Source: a virus. Taken from it: DNA of 64,000 bases. The notes under the pieces were generated by a model. The model had not been told where the DNA came from and searched no databases. It saw only the letters and a program-made list of their open reading frames with translations. Made by a program: the position numbers and the translations under genes. How positions within the stretch are numbered: the first letter of the stretch is position 1; the number at the start of each line of letters is the position of its first letter. Shown here in pieces: positions 16,539-23,944 of the stretch. The DNA lies in the IMG/VR virus record IMGVR_UViG_3300032046_000001, positions 124,001-188,000 of that record; one strand, written 5' to 3'.

Positions 16539-16921
16539 TAGTCAATGTCATTTTCTACATAAGACATAATTTGTTGTATCGTTATATTGTGTATCACCAT
16601 CATCTCCAATATCTCATCTTTATCTGGATGATCATATTGTAATGCACGTTTTAGTTGAGATGTATACTGAATATCCCAACATAGATCAAAATCATATGGA
16701 AGAAGTGGATCTGTTGGATTGGGAAAATCGTATAAATCATTTCTTAATTGCCAAGTACTAAATTCTTCAAGATTTACACAGCGACTATTTTTCAATGTTT
16801 CATCAACATATGAAACAGTTTTTTCAGTTCCATCCCAGTGGTATGTTCTGACGATACTCCCATCTGGTCGTTCATATAAAGCACCGAGAACAACACCACC
16901 AACTCTGACAGTAATAGACAT
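16538..16921 (-). CDS. Hypothetical protein
   Basis: 127 residues, acidic, Trp/Tyr rich (YHWDGTEKTVSYVDE). No family recognised. Its ATG overlaps the stop of the CoaB-like gene, so it belongs to that operon. Confidence 0.65.
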   Translation of the reverse strand: MSITVRVGGVVLGALYERPDGSIVRTYHWDGTEKTVSYVDETLKNSRCVNLEEFSTWQLRNDLYDFPNPTDPLLPYDFDLCWDIQYTSQLKRALQYDHPDKDEILEMMVIHNITIQQIMSYVENDID

Positions 16922-17673
16922 TATTCTTCCTTTCTATGTAATAATTCTTGATTGATTAAGTCATACAGAGTAGAATTTAGAGTGTCTCTATTCACATCAG
17001 CAATAGAACCATTTTTTGAAATTATAACTGCTCTTTGACTATACCACTCAAGACAATTAGCAACAATAAAATCGGCATCCGATTGTCTCATACTTTTAAG
17101 AGCTATATCAATAAGTTGTTGATCTGATTTCTGACTTTCAAGTTTAAACTTAACAAGAATTCCTTTAAAACCCCATTCAGTTTTAATAAGATCAACAATC
17201 TTTGGAAGAGGAACTAATTTCAAATATAATTCTTTTCTTCCTGATTTAATCTTTGGTTCATTAATTGGCCACATCATTGGATTACCAGTATCATCATAAC
17301 CCATTTCATAAGCACCATCAACACCATAATCACTAACGGCTGCTGAATGAATTATAACATCATATTGAAATGGTGTTTCTCCGGTCATAACAGGTTGATC
17401 GGCCAATTCGCGTTGAATACTATCCTTTAATTCATCAAATGTTCTATATTGAATAACATTGATATCTATGTAATCCCATTCAAGTGATCGAATGCTTTCT
17501 TCTGCATATTCAATTAATGGTCTGGAATTTAAAAGAGTAACAACAGCACCCTGTTCAAGAAAGTATTTTGCAATCTTAGTACCAGACTTACCAGTGAATA
17601 TATTACTTATTCTTCTTACGTTGTCAATACGGGAACAAGTACTACCTCCCGTTATCAGCGTTCGTATTCTCAC
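16921..17673 (-). CDS. CoaB-like phosphopantothenoylcysteine synthetase domain protein
   Basis: CoaB joins 4'-phosphopantothenate to cysteine in coenzyme A synthesis. LITGGSTCSRIDNVRRIS with SGTKIAKYF corresponds to the nucleotide-binding start of CoaB (ITAGGT..PID.VR.ISN.SSGK.G), here with FTGKSG. IIHSAAVSDY near residue 110 matches the AAVSDY motif, and KSMRQSDADFIVANCLE the C-terminal (D.IVAN) part. The start is GTG 17673, inside the preceding gene. 250 residues, as for the isolated CoaB half. A CoaC-like gene is 800 bases upstream in the same operon. Confidence 0.85.
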   Translation of the reverse strand: MRIRTLITGGSTCSRIDNVRRISNIFTGKSGTKIAKYFLEQGAVVTLLNSRPLIEYAEESIRSLEWDYIDINVIQYRTFDELKDSIQRELADQPVMTGETPFQYDVIIHSAAVSDYGVDGAYEMGYDDTGNPMMWPINEPKIKSGRKELYLKLVPLPKIVDLIKTEWGFKGILVKFKLESQKSDQQLIDIALKSMRQSDADFIVANCLEWYSQRAVIISKNGSIADVNRDTLNSTLYDLINQELLHRKEE

Positions 17674-17827
17674 TCATCTCACCCTCAATCTTCATATTAT
17701 ATCCGAAATCTTTACACCATTCTTCTATTGCCTCTCTTGCTGAATCGGTTGTGACATTAAAAAAACAATCATTAAATTGTTCGAGAGTACCATCAAATAA
17801 ATTACCATCATTAATGATTATTCTCAT
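17642..17827 (-). CDS. Small hypothetical protein
   Basis: 61 residues, acidic, overlapping the CoaB-like start by 32 nt and the preceding stop by 4 nt. DGTLEQFNDCFFNVT resembles nothing I can name. Likely translated because start and stop junctions are the tight overlaps typical of this operon. Confidence 0.55.
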   Translation of the reverse strand: MRIIINDGNLFDGTLEQFNDCFFNVTTDSAREAIEEWCKDFGYNMKIEGEMSENTNADNGR

Positions 17828-18474
17828 TTTGGTTTATCCCTCCAGATTCCGATTTCAGTATATTCTTTAGTATACTTACATGTTGACTGAAATAAACGCC
17901 GTTCAAATTCCTCTCTGGTAATTTTTTCTTTACACCAACTATAATCAAAATCACCTTGTCGATCCCAACCATCTGGATCATAAACTTCCATAGTACATAA
18001 CTTTTGCCATTCTTCACTAGTTCTATATTCAGGATCTTTTTTAGATTGGACTTCAATATCATCTTCAACTTCATTAACTAATTTAATAATTCCCCTTAGA
18101 GCATCTTCAGGAGTTTTAGCTAACCAACTTAAACTCGGATATTTTTCACATAGTCCAACATACTCATTGTCATCATCAGACCATGATATTTTATAATTAT
18201 ATTTATTCACTTGTTCTCTCTTTCTTTCATATTTATCTTCAATTTCTTTAAGTTTAGCAAGTAGTCTCGGTATATCTTTTTGTGCCTCTTCCTGCATTAT
18301 GGCAAATTGTCTTAAATTTTCTCTATTAGATTCTTTTTCTCTAGCGGCATCTATGATCTTATCAAAAGCTTCTCTTTTAGTTTTACCAAAAGAAGTTAAA
18401 CTAGGACATGGTTTATAAAAACCTATATAACCATCTACTTTTGATTTTTTAATATAAAAATCAGATTTCTTCAC
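17824..18474 (-). CDS. Protein with two HicB-like domains
   Basis: 216 residues. Residues 1-50 (FYIKKSKVDGYIGFYKPCPSL then SFGKTKREAFDKI) and residues about 110-155 (YKISWSDDDNEYVGLCEKYP, LAKTPEDALRGIIKL) each follow the HicB pattern: strand, D-G-x-Y-x-G, C-x-x-x-P-S-L, G-x-T, then a helix. HicB proteins are antitoxins or partners with a partial RNase-H-like fold. A charged helix joins the two. GTG 18474 with GGAG is preferred to ATG 18537, which would overlap the CoaC gene by 77 nt. No HicA toxin is adjacent. Confidence 0.6.
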   Translation of the reverse strand: MKKSDFYIKKSKVDGYIGFYKPCPSLTSFGKTKREAFDKIIDAAREKESNRENLRQFAIMQEEAQKDIPRLLAKLKEIEDKYERKREQVNKYNYKISWSDDDNEYVGLCEKYPSLSWLAKTPEDALRGIIKLVNEVEDDIEVQSKKDPEYRTSEEWQKLCTMEVYDPDGWDRQGDFDYSWCKEKITREEFERRLFQSTCKYTKEYTEIGIWRDKPK

Positions 18475-19195
18475 ACATGTCTCCGGTGATGAAAATAAAT
18501 CTACTATGATCAAGTGGATCAACAACAGCATAATCATTAGTGGGGAAAGTTACAAATTCATTAGAAATATTTGCATGACATTTTACAACATCAAATATTT
18601 CACCAACATGATTACTAAACCAAAATTGTGAATTTTTGGCTTCATCTTTGATTTTAACTTTAATACGACCCAATTCAAGTATTCGATCGACAACGGTAGA
18701 CACACTAGGTAATTTACCAACTCCATTAATACCACATGCAAGATTACCAACAACAGGTTTAACAATGTACCATTGATTTCTTATCAATACATCGATATTC
18801 TTTTGTGTAGCAATATTCAAATACATATTACTGTTCATTGCTGGAAATATAATTCGTGGAACATTCATTGGTGTTGCTAATATAGCAGATAAGGCCAAAC
18901 TACCAGCCATACCATGTGAAATTTTGGCTATTGTGTTTGCCGTTGCTGGAACAACAGCTAAAACATCAAGATCTTGAACAGAATCAATATGCGTTATTTT
19001 CTTACCAATCATACTGGTACTTAAATATTCATCAGCTCTTGTTTGAAGTACAGTAGGTGTTATAAAATCTAATGCTTTCTTTGTTGTCATTACTTTAATA
19101 TAAATATCAGGACATTTTTTTCTCAACATAGTCATAATGATTGGAATCTTGTAAGTTGCGATGCATCCAGTAACTATTAACAAAACTTTTTTCAT
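18461..19195 (-). CDS. CoaC-like flavoprotein (phosphopantothenoylcysteine decarboxylase)
   Basis: CoaC decarboxylates phosphopantothenoylcysteine with FMN. LLIVTGCIATYK at the N-terminus matches the flavoprotein GSIAAYK start; ATANTIAKISHGMAGSL near residue 83 matches the G/ATANTIAK..G.AD.L segment; PAMNSNMY near 118 is the PxMNxxMW motif; CGINGVGKLP near 155 corresponds to the catalytic-cysteine loop (ACG..G.GR/KM). 244 residues with about 50 extra at the end. Together with the CoaB-like gene it forms a split CoaBC pair, unusual in a phage. Confidence 0.85.
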   Translation of the reverse strand: MKKVLLIVTGCIATYKIPIIMTMLRKKCPDIYIKVMTTKKALDFITPTVLQTRADEYLSTSMIGKKITHIDSVQDLDVLAVVPATANTIAKISHGMAGSLALSAILATPMNVPRIIFPAMNSNMYLNIATQKNIDVLIRNQWYIVKPVVGNLACGINGVGKLPSVSTVVDRILELGRIKVKIKDEAKNSQFWFSNHVGEIFDVVKCHANISNEFVTFPTNDYAVVDPLDHSRFIFITGDMCEEI

Positions 19196-19323
19196 TTTCT
19201 TATTCTTTCCTTAATTGATTTAAAAATTTCAACTAATATTAAACATGGAAAAAAACTAATGGAAATTATACCCATTATATTTCCAAGATAATATATAAAT
19301 GGAGAACAATTATAACGTATCAT
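19192..19323 (-). CDS. Tiny membrane protein
   Basis: 43 residues with one long hydrophobic stretch (IMGIISISFFPCLILVEIF) and a basic end (KSIKERIRK). GAGGTG lies five bases ahead of ATG 19323; TGA overlaps the CoaC-like ATG. Function unknown. Confidence 0.6.
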   Translation of the reverse strand: MIRYNCSPFIYYLGNIMGIISISFFPCLILVEIFKSIKERIRK

Positions 19324-19333
19324 ACAACACCTC

Positions 19334-19363
19334 AGATGGGAGGGAAATTGATCCCTCCCATCT
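19334..19363. terminator. 12-bp hairpin terminator
   Basis: AGATGGGAGGGA 19334-19345 pairs with TCCCTCCCATCT 19352-19363. It lies between the minus-strand gene starting at 19323 and the one ending at 19371, so it is in the leader of the CoaC operon and the gap of two minus-strand units. Confidence 0.6.
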
Positions 19364-19370
19364 TTAAGTT

Positions 19371-19559
19371 TTAATCTTTCATAAAATTGACATGTTCTTT
19401 GAGGAAGGAGAAGATCTTATTTTTTCCACCCTCTCTTATAGTGAATAAATAACTATGTCCGTTATCTTTGATTTCAACAATATCCTGTTGGAAAATTCGT
19501 TTTCCTCCATTTGAAATCTTAACATAATTCCAATCACTGCTTTTCGCCGGTATTTCCAT
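19371..19559 (-). CDS. Small hypothetical protein
   Basis: 62 residues, basic, strand-rich (GHSYLFTIREGGKNKIFSFL). ATG 19559 lies inside the end of the 131-residue membrane gene. Not recognised. Confidence 0.6.
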   Translation of the reverse strand: MEIPAKSSDWNYVKISNGGKRIFQQDIVEIKDNGHSYLFTIREGGKNKIFSFLKEHVNFMKD

Positions 19560-19929
19560 TGTTATTTACCTCCGGTTTGTCATCATCTTTGATAAGATTT
19601 TCGATATAGTCATCGAGTAATTTCATTAAGTGTGATGGTAGTTGTTGAACTTTTTGATTATTAACAATCTTCGGAACAATATAAATAACAGCCATCTGTT
19701 TACTAGTTGGTATCATGGCTGTGAAAATTGTTGAGAATGTTAATATTATAGCACAAACTATAGGAAAAAACTTATATCTGACGATGTAATGAACATTATC
19801 CCCAAGTATCGCAATTACCCATACTACAAATGAAATAGCCAGACAAAAAATTGAGAATGTGACTGCTCCCTTACAACAATATTTAACATTATCTAATATT
19901 GTGATTAAGTATACATCAAATGCTGTCAT
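19534..19929 (-). CDS. Membrane protein, about three spans
   Basis: 131 residues: hydrophobic segments at about 22-42 (AVTFSIFCLAISFVVWVIAI), 53-72 and a weaker third (MAVIYIVPKIV), followed by an acidic soluble tail. Overlaps both neighbours, so part of a coupled operon with the two paralogous proteins upstream. Function unknown. Confidence 0.65.
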   Translation of the reverse strand: MTAFDVYLITILDNVKYCCKGAVTFSIFCLAISFVVWVIAILGDNVHYIVRYKFFPIVCAIILTFSTIFTAMIPTSKQMAVIYIVPKIVNNQKVQQLPSHLMKLLDDYIENLIKDDDKPEVNNNGNTGEKQ

Positions 19930-20420
19930 TGATATTTTCTCGCTGTCTTTTTAATTTTTTTGTGAAGTTGAGTATGGTTGCGACTAATATTTTTTAGATC
20001 ATATCTCAAACGGATATTTTCCAGTTGTGTATGAAGATTGAGATGCATCAAGTGAAGAAGATGTTTAGTAGCCGACGCGATTTCGACATTAATTGAAATA
20101 CTTAATTGACACAATTGAAAAATCTTTTCAGCCAATTCTTTACTTCTGAACGTAACTCCACCTTTGGTGATAAGATCAGGAAGCGTGATTATAATATCAC
20201 CCTCGGATGCTTGATATGCAAGACCATATCCAGTTGCTTGACTGAAAGGAATATGATCGGCAATCTCCCGATTACGATTGTATTTAGATACACCAAGATG
20301 ATAACCATTGTTGGTTGGAACCATAATGACCATTCCAACTTCACTTTTGACACCATCGATAACTTTGTATACAACTTCCCGAACAATAGAATCAACACCC
20401 TGAAAACCATTCTTTAACAT
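19926..20420 (-). CDS. Hypothetical protein, paralogue of 20465 gene
   Basis: 164 residues. The segment LGVSKYNRNREIADH to IITLPDLITKGG matches VGVSKFNHKKETEHG to IVTLPDLITISG in the next gene, so the two are tandem duplicates that diverged. C-terminus is a basic helix. No family recognised. Confidence 0.65.
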   Translation of the reverse strand: MLKNGFQGVDSIVREVVYKVIDGVKSEVGMVIMVPTNNGYHLGVSKYNRNREIADHIPFSQATGYGLAYQASEGDIIITLPDLITKGGVTFRSKELAEKIFQLCQLSISINVEIASATKHLLHLMHLNLHTQLENIRLRYDLKNISRNHTQLHKKIKKTARKYQ

Positions 20421-20464
20421 AATTAAATTCCTCCATTAATTTAAAATTTAGCCAATCGTCTTTA

Positions 20465-21079
20465 CTACCAAAGCCGACCGAGTTTTGTCACTTTCCGATT
20501 TAAACGGTACGTGGCATGTGTAATAGTTCTCAATCTCGACTTCAAAAGTTCATTTTCATCCGAAATTATTTTAAATTCTTTATTGAGTTTCATAAGATCA
20601 TATCTTAAGGATCTCATAGTTTCATTAAATCTGACATTTACTGGTGGTTTACCATTTTCTCTTGAACAGATATCAATTAAATCACCGACGATATTATGAT
20701 CCCTAATTATTGTTTTAATAAACTCACCACTAATAGTTATTAAATCCGGTAAAGTGACAATGAATAAACATACAGATGTTTCAACAGCGATATTATAACC
20801 AGTTCGTAGGTTAAAAGTATTACCGTGTTCAGTTTCTTTTTTGTGATTGAACTTAGAAACACCAACACGAAGTTTACCGTTTTCTTGTTGGACAAGCACA
20901 ATACAACCAACTGGTAACACGTCAGGGATCATAACGACTTGATCTTTTTTAGTACCTGGGGATAGAGAATTACAGTGAGTGGTAACATTTGATTCTTTTT
21001 TAACTAAACAACTATCTTTAATCCGAGTAACCACATGAACAAAATGATCAAACTTTTCCGGTGGGTTGATATTCTTCAT
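20465..21079 (-). CDS. Hypothetical protein, paralogue of 19926 gene
   Basis: 204 residues with the shared core (GVSKFN...TLPDLIT) and a helical, basic C-terminus (KSRLRTITHATYRLNRK). It starts within the end of the lipoprotein gene (ATGA overlap). The pair sits in an operon of membrane and lipoprotein genes. Not recognised. Confidence 0.65.
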   Translation of the reverse strand: MKNINPPEKFDHFVHVVTRIKDSCLVKKESNVTTHCNSLSPGTKKDQVVMIPDVLPVGCIVLVQQENGKLRVGVSKFNHKKETEHGNTFNLRTGYNIAVETSVCLFIVTLPDLITISGEFIKTIIRDHNIVGDLIDICSRENGKPPVNVRFNETMRSLRYDLMKLNKEFKIISDENELLKSRLRTITHATYRLNRKVTKLGRLW

Positions 21080-21417
21080 AATTTTTTCCGTAACGAATCA
21101 ATGAAACATTCTGTACTGGCATCACAGACTATCTCTCCATTTTTACCTTCACCTTCTCTGATGACTTTACCATTCTCCAGTATTTGCACAGAAACTTTAT
21201 CATCTTTTGATTGCCATTTGATACTAAACTTGGAACCAACTCGTGGACTAAAGGTATTTGAATAATAACCATCAACTTCAATTTTTTCATCATATCCATC
21301 AGAAGTAATGGTTACTGTTGAAGATCCTGTAATATTGACTATGGTATCAACCGTTCGTTCAGGGGTACTACATGAACATAAAACAAACAACATAATAAAT
21401 ATCAAAATTTTTTTCAT
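21076..21417 (-). CDS. Predicted lipoprotein
   Basis: 113 residues. MKKILIFIMLFVLCSCS is a lipoprotein signal peptide with the lipobox L-C-S-C, cleavage before a cysteine at about 15 or 17. The mature part is beta-rich (TVDTIVNITGSSTVTITSDG). It would be anchored in a membrane facing outside. Phage lipoproteins often block superinfection or act in lysis; which applies is not shown. Confidence 0.75.
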   Translation of the reverse strand: MKKILIFIMLFVLCSCSTPERTVDTIVNITGSSTVTITSDGYDEKIEVDGYYSNTFSPRVGSKFSIKWQSKDDKVSVQILENGKVIREGEGKNGEIVCDASTECFIDSLRKKL

Positions 21418-21569
21418 AAATTTTCCTCCAGATTATGTGTAAAATCGACCATTTTTTCTGATATAATATAAATTACTCTTGGTATAATTATCAATATAGC
21501 ATAAAATAAATCAAGAAAAATAACAATCAACATTGTTATTATAATAACAAGTTTTAAAAACCACTTCAT
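21414..21569 (-). CDS. Small membrane protein coupled to lipoprotein
   Basis: 51 residues; residues 4-30 are hydrophobic (FLKLVIIITMLIVIFLDLFY and onward), then a soluble tail. AAAGGAAG lies upstream of ATG 21569, and TGA overlaps the lipoprotein ATG. The tight coupling suggests the two proteins work together. Confidence 0.6.
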   Translation of the reverse strand: MKWFLKLVIIITMLIVIFLDLFYAILIIIPRVIYIISEKMVDFTHNLEENL

Positions 21570-21590
21570 TTTAGATGTCTTCCTTTCTCT

Positions 21591-21606
21591 GGGAACAAAA
21601 ATTAAA
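21591..21606 (+). promoter_or_regulatory. GGGAACAAAA motif, copy 4
   Basis: GGGAACAAAAATTAAA, nearly identical to the copy at 9266, ahead of the plus-strand gene at 21638 and just past the divergent minus-strand operon. Confidence 0.45.
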
Positions 21607-21637
21607 GATAATTATTTTTAATTTGATAGGAGAATCT

Positions 21638-22267
21638 ATGAACAATTTTTATGATGAAGATGGAAAAGTTATTTGTCAAGTGTGTCAAAAATCATTTCAC
21701 TTTATTACACCTCGGCATTTAAATTTACATAATATAACATCTGATGAATATCAAGAGAAATATAATGCACCATTATTTAGAAAAGATTTTTATACTGAAG
21801 GTAAGAAAAGAGGAAGACCCTCTACTATAGAAAAACAGCCCGTGGAAATCATACTAAATAAACCTTTAATTGAAGAACTTGTTGAGTTTAAAGAAAACGA
21901 TGAGATAAAAGATCTATCAACAAATAAAGTTCAAAAAGTCAAGAATCATTTAGATCCTATGGAAGATAAGAATGATATTATTGATTTTTTAAAGACAATG
22001 TATAAGGGTATTGAAACTAATACTTTTATTACTAAATATGATAAGAACGGTTGTATTATTTATTCTTATATGACCGATATAATTGATAGAAAATCAAAAA
22101 CAATCTTTGATTTTCCAAATTCTTTTTGGCACAATGTTCAAACTGGTATTTCTAATCATGTTAAAAAAAGAATGCTTGAAAGTGATGGTTGGAAGTTTAT
22201 TGAAGTAACCGCGACTATGCCTCGTCTACATCATATCCGAGAAAAAATATCAAGTCTAAATTCATAG
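21638..22267 (+). CDS. Ros/MucR-type zinc finger with VSR-like nuclease domain (probable homing endonuclease)
   Basis: 209 residues. Near the N-terminus CQVCQKSFHFITPRHLNLH is a Ros/MucR-type finger followed by TSDEYQEKYNAPLF (the M-T-x-x-E-Y-x-x-K-Y-x-x-P element). The C-terminal part, TIFDFPNSFWH and MLESDGWKFIEV, resembles the VSR/EDxHD nuclease core (D-F-x-G-x-F-W-H, then K..L...GW..IEV). This combination is that of VSR-type homing endonucleases such as I-Bth0305I. ATG 21638 is chosen for TAGGAGAAT upstream. Confidence 0.6.
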   Translation: MNNFYDEDGKVICQVCQKSFHFITPRHLNLHNITSDEYQEKYNAPLFRKDFYTEGKKRGRPSTIEKQPVEIILNKPLIEELVEFKENDEIKDLSTNKVQKVKNHLDPMEDKNDIIDFLKTMYKGIETNTFITKYDKNGCIIYSYMTDIIDRKSKTIFDFPNSFWHNVQTGISNHVKKRMLESDGWKFIEVTATMPRLHHIREKISSLNS

Positions 22268-22293
22268 AGGGAACAATTACCCTCTATGAATTT
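22258..22293. terminator. Bidirectional terminator, 14-bp stem
   Basis: AAATTCATAGAGGG 22258-22271 pairs with CCCTCTATGAATTT 22280-22293; loop AACAATTA. It separates the converging genes ending at 22267 and 22311. Confidence 0.85.
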
Positions 22294-22310
22294 AGAAACC
22301 TGAACATAAA

Positions 22311-23018
22311 CTATTCTGGTTTGAAATACCGTGATGTAATCCAATCCAGATGGTCGATAAACTGATTGATAGTCAGCACACCTTCGGTACAATTCTTAAA
22401 CCATTCATCCGTTGTGGTTTTTAGTAATTCATTGAAATCAAATAAACTACAATCGATACCGGCCATCGAACACAAGCTGATCAGATAGTACTTATCCACA
22501 TTGAACAATGAGACATTCGATTTAACACGCAGGACGATGCTCTTTATTTCTTTCATGGCTTGTTCTTTGATAAACATATCCACATCACCGGCCAGTTGAA
22601 AATCAGGAATGAAATTGGTATATTGACAGTAATCATTCCAATTTTCAAATTTTTTGGTAAACGAAGTTTCACTGAGAATATCCAGAATATCCATACGAGT
22701 CTTCTTCGTTTTGTTTTCCGATTTTTCGAGTTCTGTAATGAGAGATAGGAACTTGGTTCGGATATCTGGCTGGAGGAGACCCCAGTTGGCAAATAGTTTT
22801 AACATGGAGAGTATTGAGATATGATTCATTGAATCAACAATGCCGGAGATTGTTTGGTTGTGTGCTGGTGAAAAGGTAATCGAAATGGCAGGAAGAGCTG
22901 TCAGTGCCTGACAAGAAAATAACTTTATGAAATAGATTTTTATCTGATTATAGGTTTCATCATACTTAACAATCTCACCAGTGAGTTCTTCAAGTAAAAT
23001 AAAAAGTTCTCGTAACAT
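22311..23018 (-). CDS. Hypothetical protein under early-type promoter motif
   Basis: 235 residues, mostly helical. ATG 23018 has AAAGGAG eight bases ahead and is preferred to ATG 23060, which would leave a leader of only about 12 bases after the promoter motif. No family recognised. Third-position base use is more mixed than in neighbours (CCGGTG, GACGATG), suggesting a different origin. Confidence 0.65.
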   Translation of the reverse strand: MLRELFILLEELTGEIVKYDETYNQIKIYFIKLFSCQALTALPAISITFSPAHNQTISGIVDSMNHISILSMLKLFANWGLLQPDIRTKFLSLITELEKSENKTKKTRMDILDILSETSFTKKFENWNDYCQYTNFIPDFQLAGDVDMFIKEQAMKEIKSIVLRVKSNVSLFNVDKYYLISLCSMAGIDCSLFDFNELLKTTTDEWFKNCTEGVLTINQFIDHLDWITSRYFKPE

Positions 23019-23074
23019 TGGTGCTCCTTTCTTATGAGGGTTAATAAAAAATTTAAACATTGTTTAATATCATA

Positions 23075-23088
23075 TATTAATATATATA
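23075..23088 (-). promoter_or_regulatory. TATATATATTAATA promoter-like motif, copy 1
   Basis: Read on the minus strand: TATATATATTAATA followed by TATGATATT. It lies 57 bases ahead of ATG 23018. Three other exact copies lie 59, 61 and 63 bases ahead of minus-strand genes. Confidence 0.7.
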
Positions 23089-23136
23089 GTTCATCGTTTC
23101 AAAAAAGGAATTAAAAAAAATTATAGGAAATCTAAA

Positions 23137-23934
23137 ATGATAGATAATTATTATATTTATATTTACTTAGATCCCAGAAAATCTGGACAATACTGTTATA
23201 AAGATTTTTGTTTTTTATCAGAACCGATGTATATTGGAAAAGGTAAGGGAAAAAGATATAAAGAAGTTGGTAGTAAGAAAAGAAGTCAACTATTTATTAA
23301 TAAAATAAATAAAATTAAACAATCTGGTTTAGAACCAATTGTTTTTAAATTATATGAAAATTTAAATGAGAATCAGTCATTTGAATTAGAAAAAAATTTA
23401 ATAAAAGAAATCGGAAGAATTGATTTAAACTTTGGTTCACTTCTTAATATGACAGATGGTGGAGAAGGTATAAGTGGATTTACATTCTCTAAATTTTCAA
23501 AAATAAAAATGTCAAATTCACAAAAAGGAAAATTTAAATCAGAAGAATCTGTAAATAAGAAAAAAATAAATTATCAAGAAATTAAAAATGAATTTAAAAA
23601 AAGAGGATATCAATTATTAATGGAAAAAAGTGAATATAAAAACTCTTTTACTAAATTAAATTATATTTGTCCAGAAGGTCACAAAGATTCTATGAATTGG
23701 AGTAATTTTAAACAAGGTCGAGATTGTCCAATTTGTTATAGTGAATTGTGTTCTGAAAATATAGGAGAAAAATCCCATAACCATAAACTAACAGAAGAAC
23801 AGGTTATTCAAATAAAATTATTATTAAAAGAAGGAAAATTAACTCAACAAGAAATAGCTGATATGTTTGGTGTTAATAGAACAACAATTTCAGCTATAAA
23901 AACAGAAAAAATATGGACAAATATTAAAATATAG
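23137..23934 (+). CDS. GIY-YIG homing endonuclease with C-terminal HTH
   Basis: 265 residues. YYIYIYLDP and MYIGKGKGKRY form the two GIY-YIG signature strands, with a Glu further on (NLIKEIG). The middle has a zinc-ribbon-like part (CPEGHKD...CPIC near 180-205). The last 50 residues (HKLTEEQVIQIKLLLKEG onward) are the same HTH found in the HNH proteins of this window, so different nuclease heads share one DNA-binding tail. Lies ahead of the fibre genes. Confidence 0.9.
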   Translation: MIDNYYIYIYLDPRKSGQYCYKDFCFLSEPMYIGKGKGKRYKEVGSKKRSQLFINKINKIKQSGLEPIVFKLYENLNENQSFELEKNLIKEIGRIDLNFGSLLNMTDGGEGISGFTFSKFSKIKMSNSQKGKFKSEESVNKKKINYQEIKNEFKKRGYQLLMEKSEYKNSFTKLNYICPEGHKDSMNWSNFKQGRDCPICYSELCSENIGEKSHNHKLTEEQVIQIKLLLKEGKLTQQEIADMFGVNRTTISAIKTEKIWTNIKI

Positions 23935-23944
23935 GAGAAAGTTG

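Noticed and set aside
22268-22279. Eighth copy of the GGGAAC motif
   Set aside because: GGGAACAATTACCC here is the loop and arms of a terminator hairpin, with no A/T box or gene start after it.
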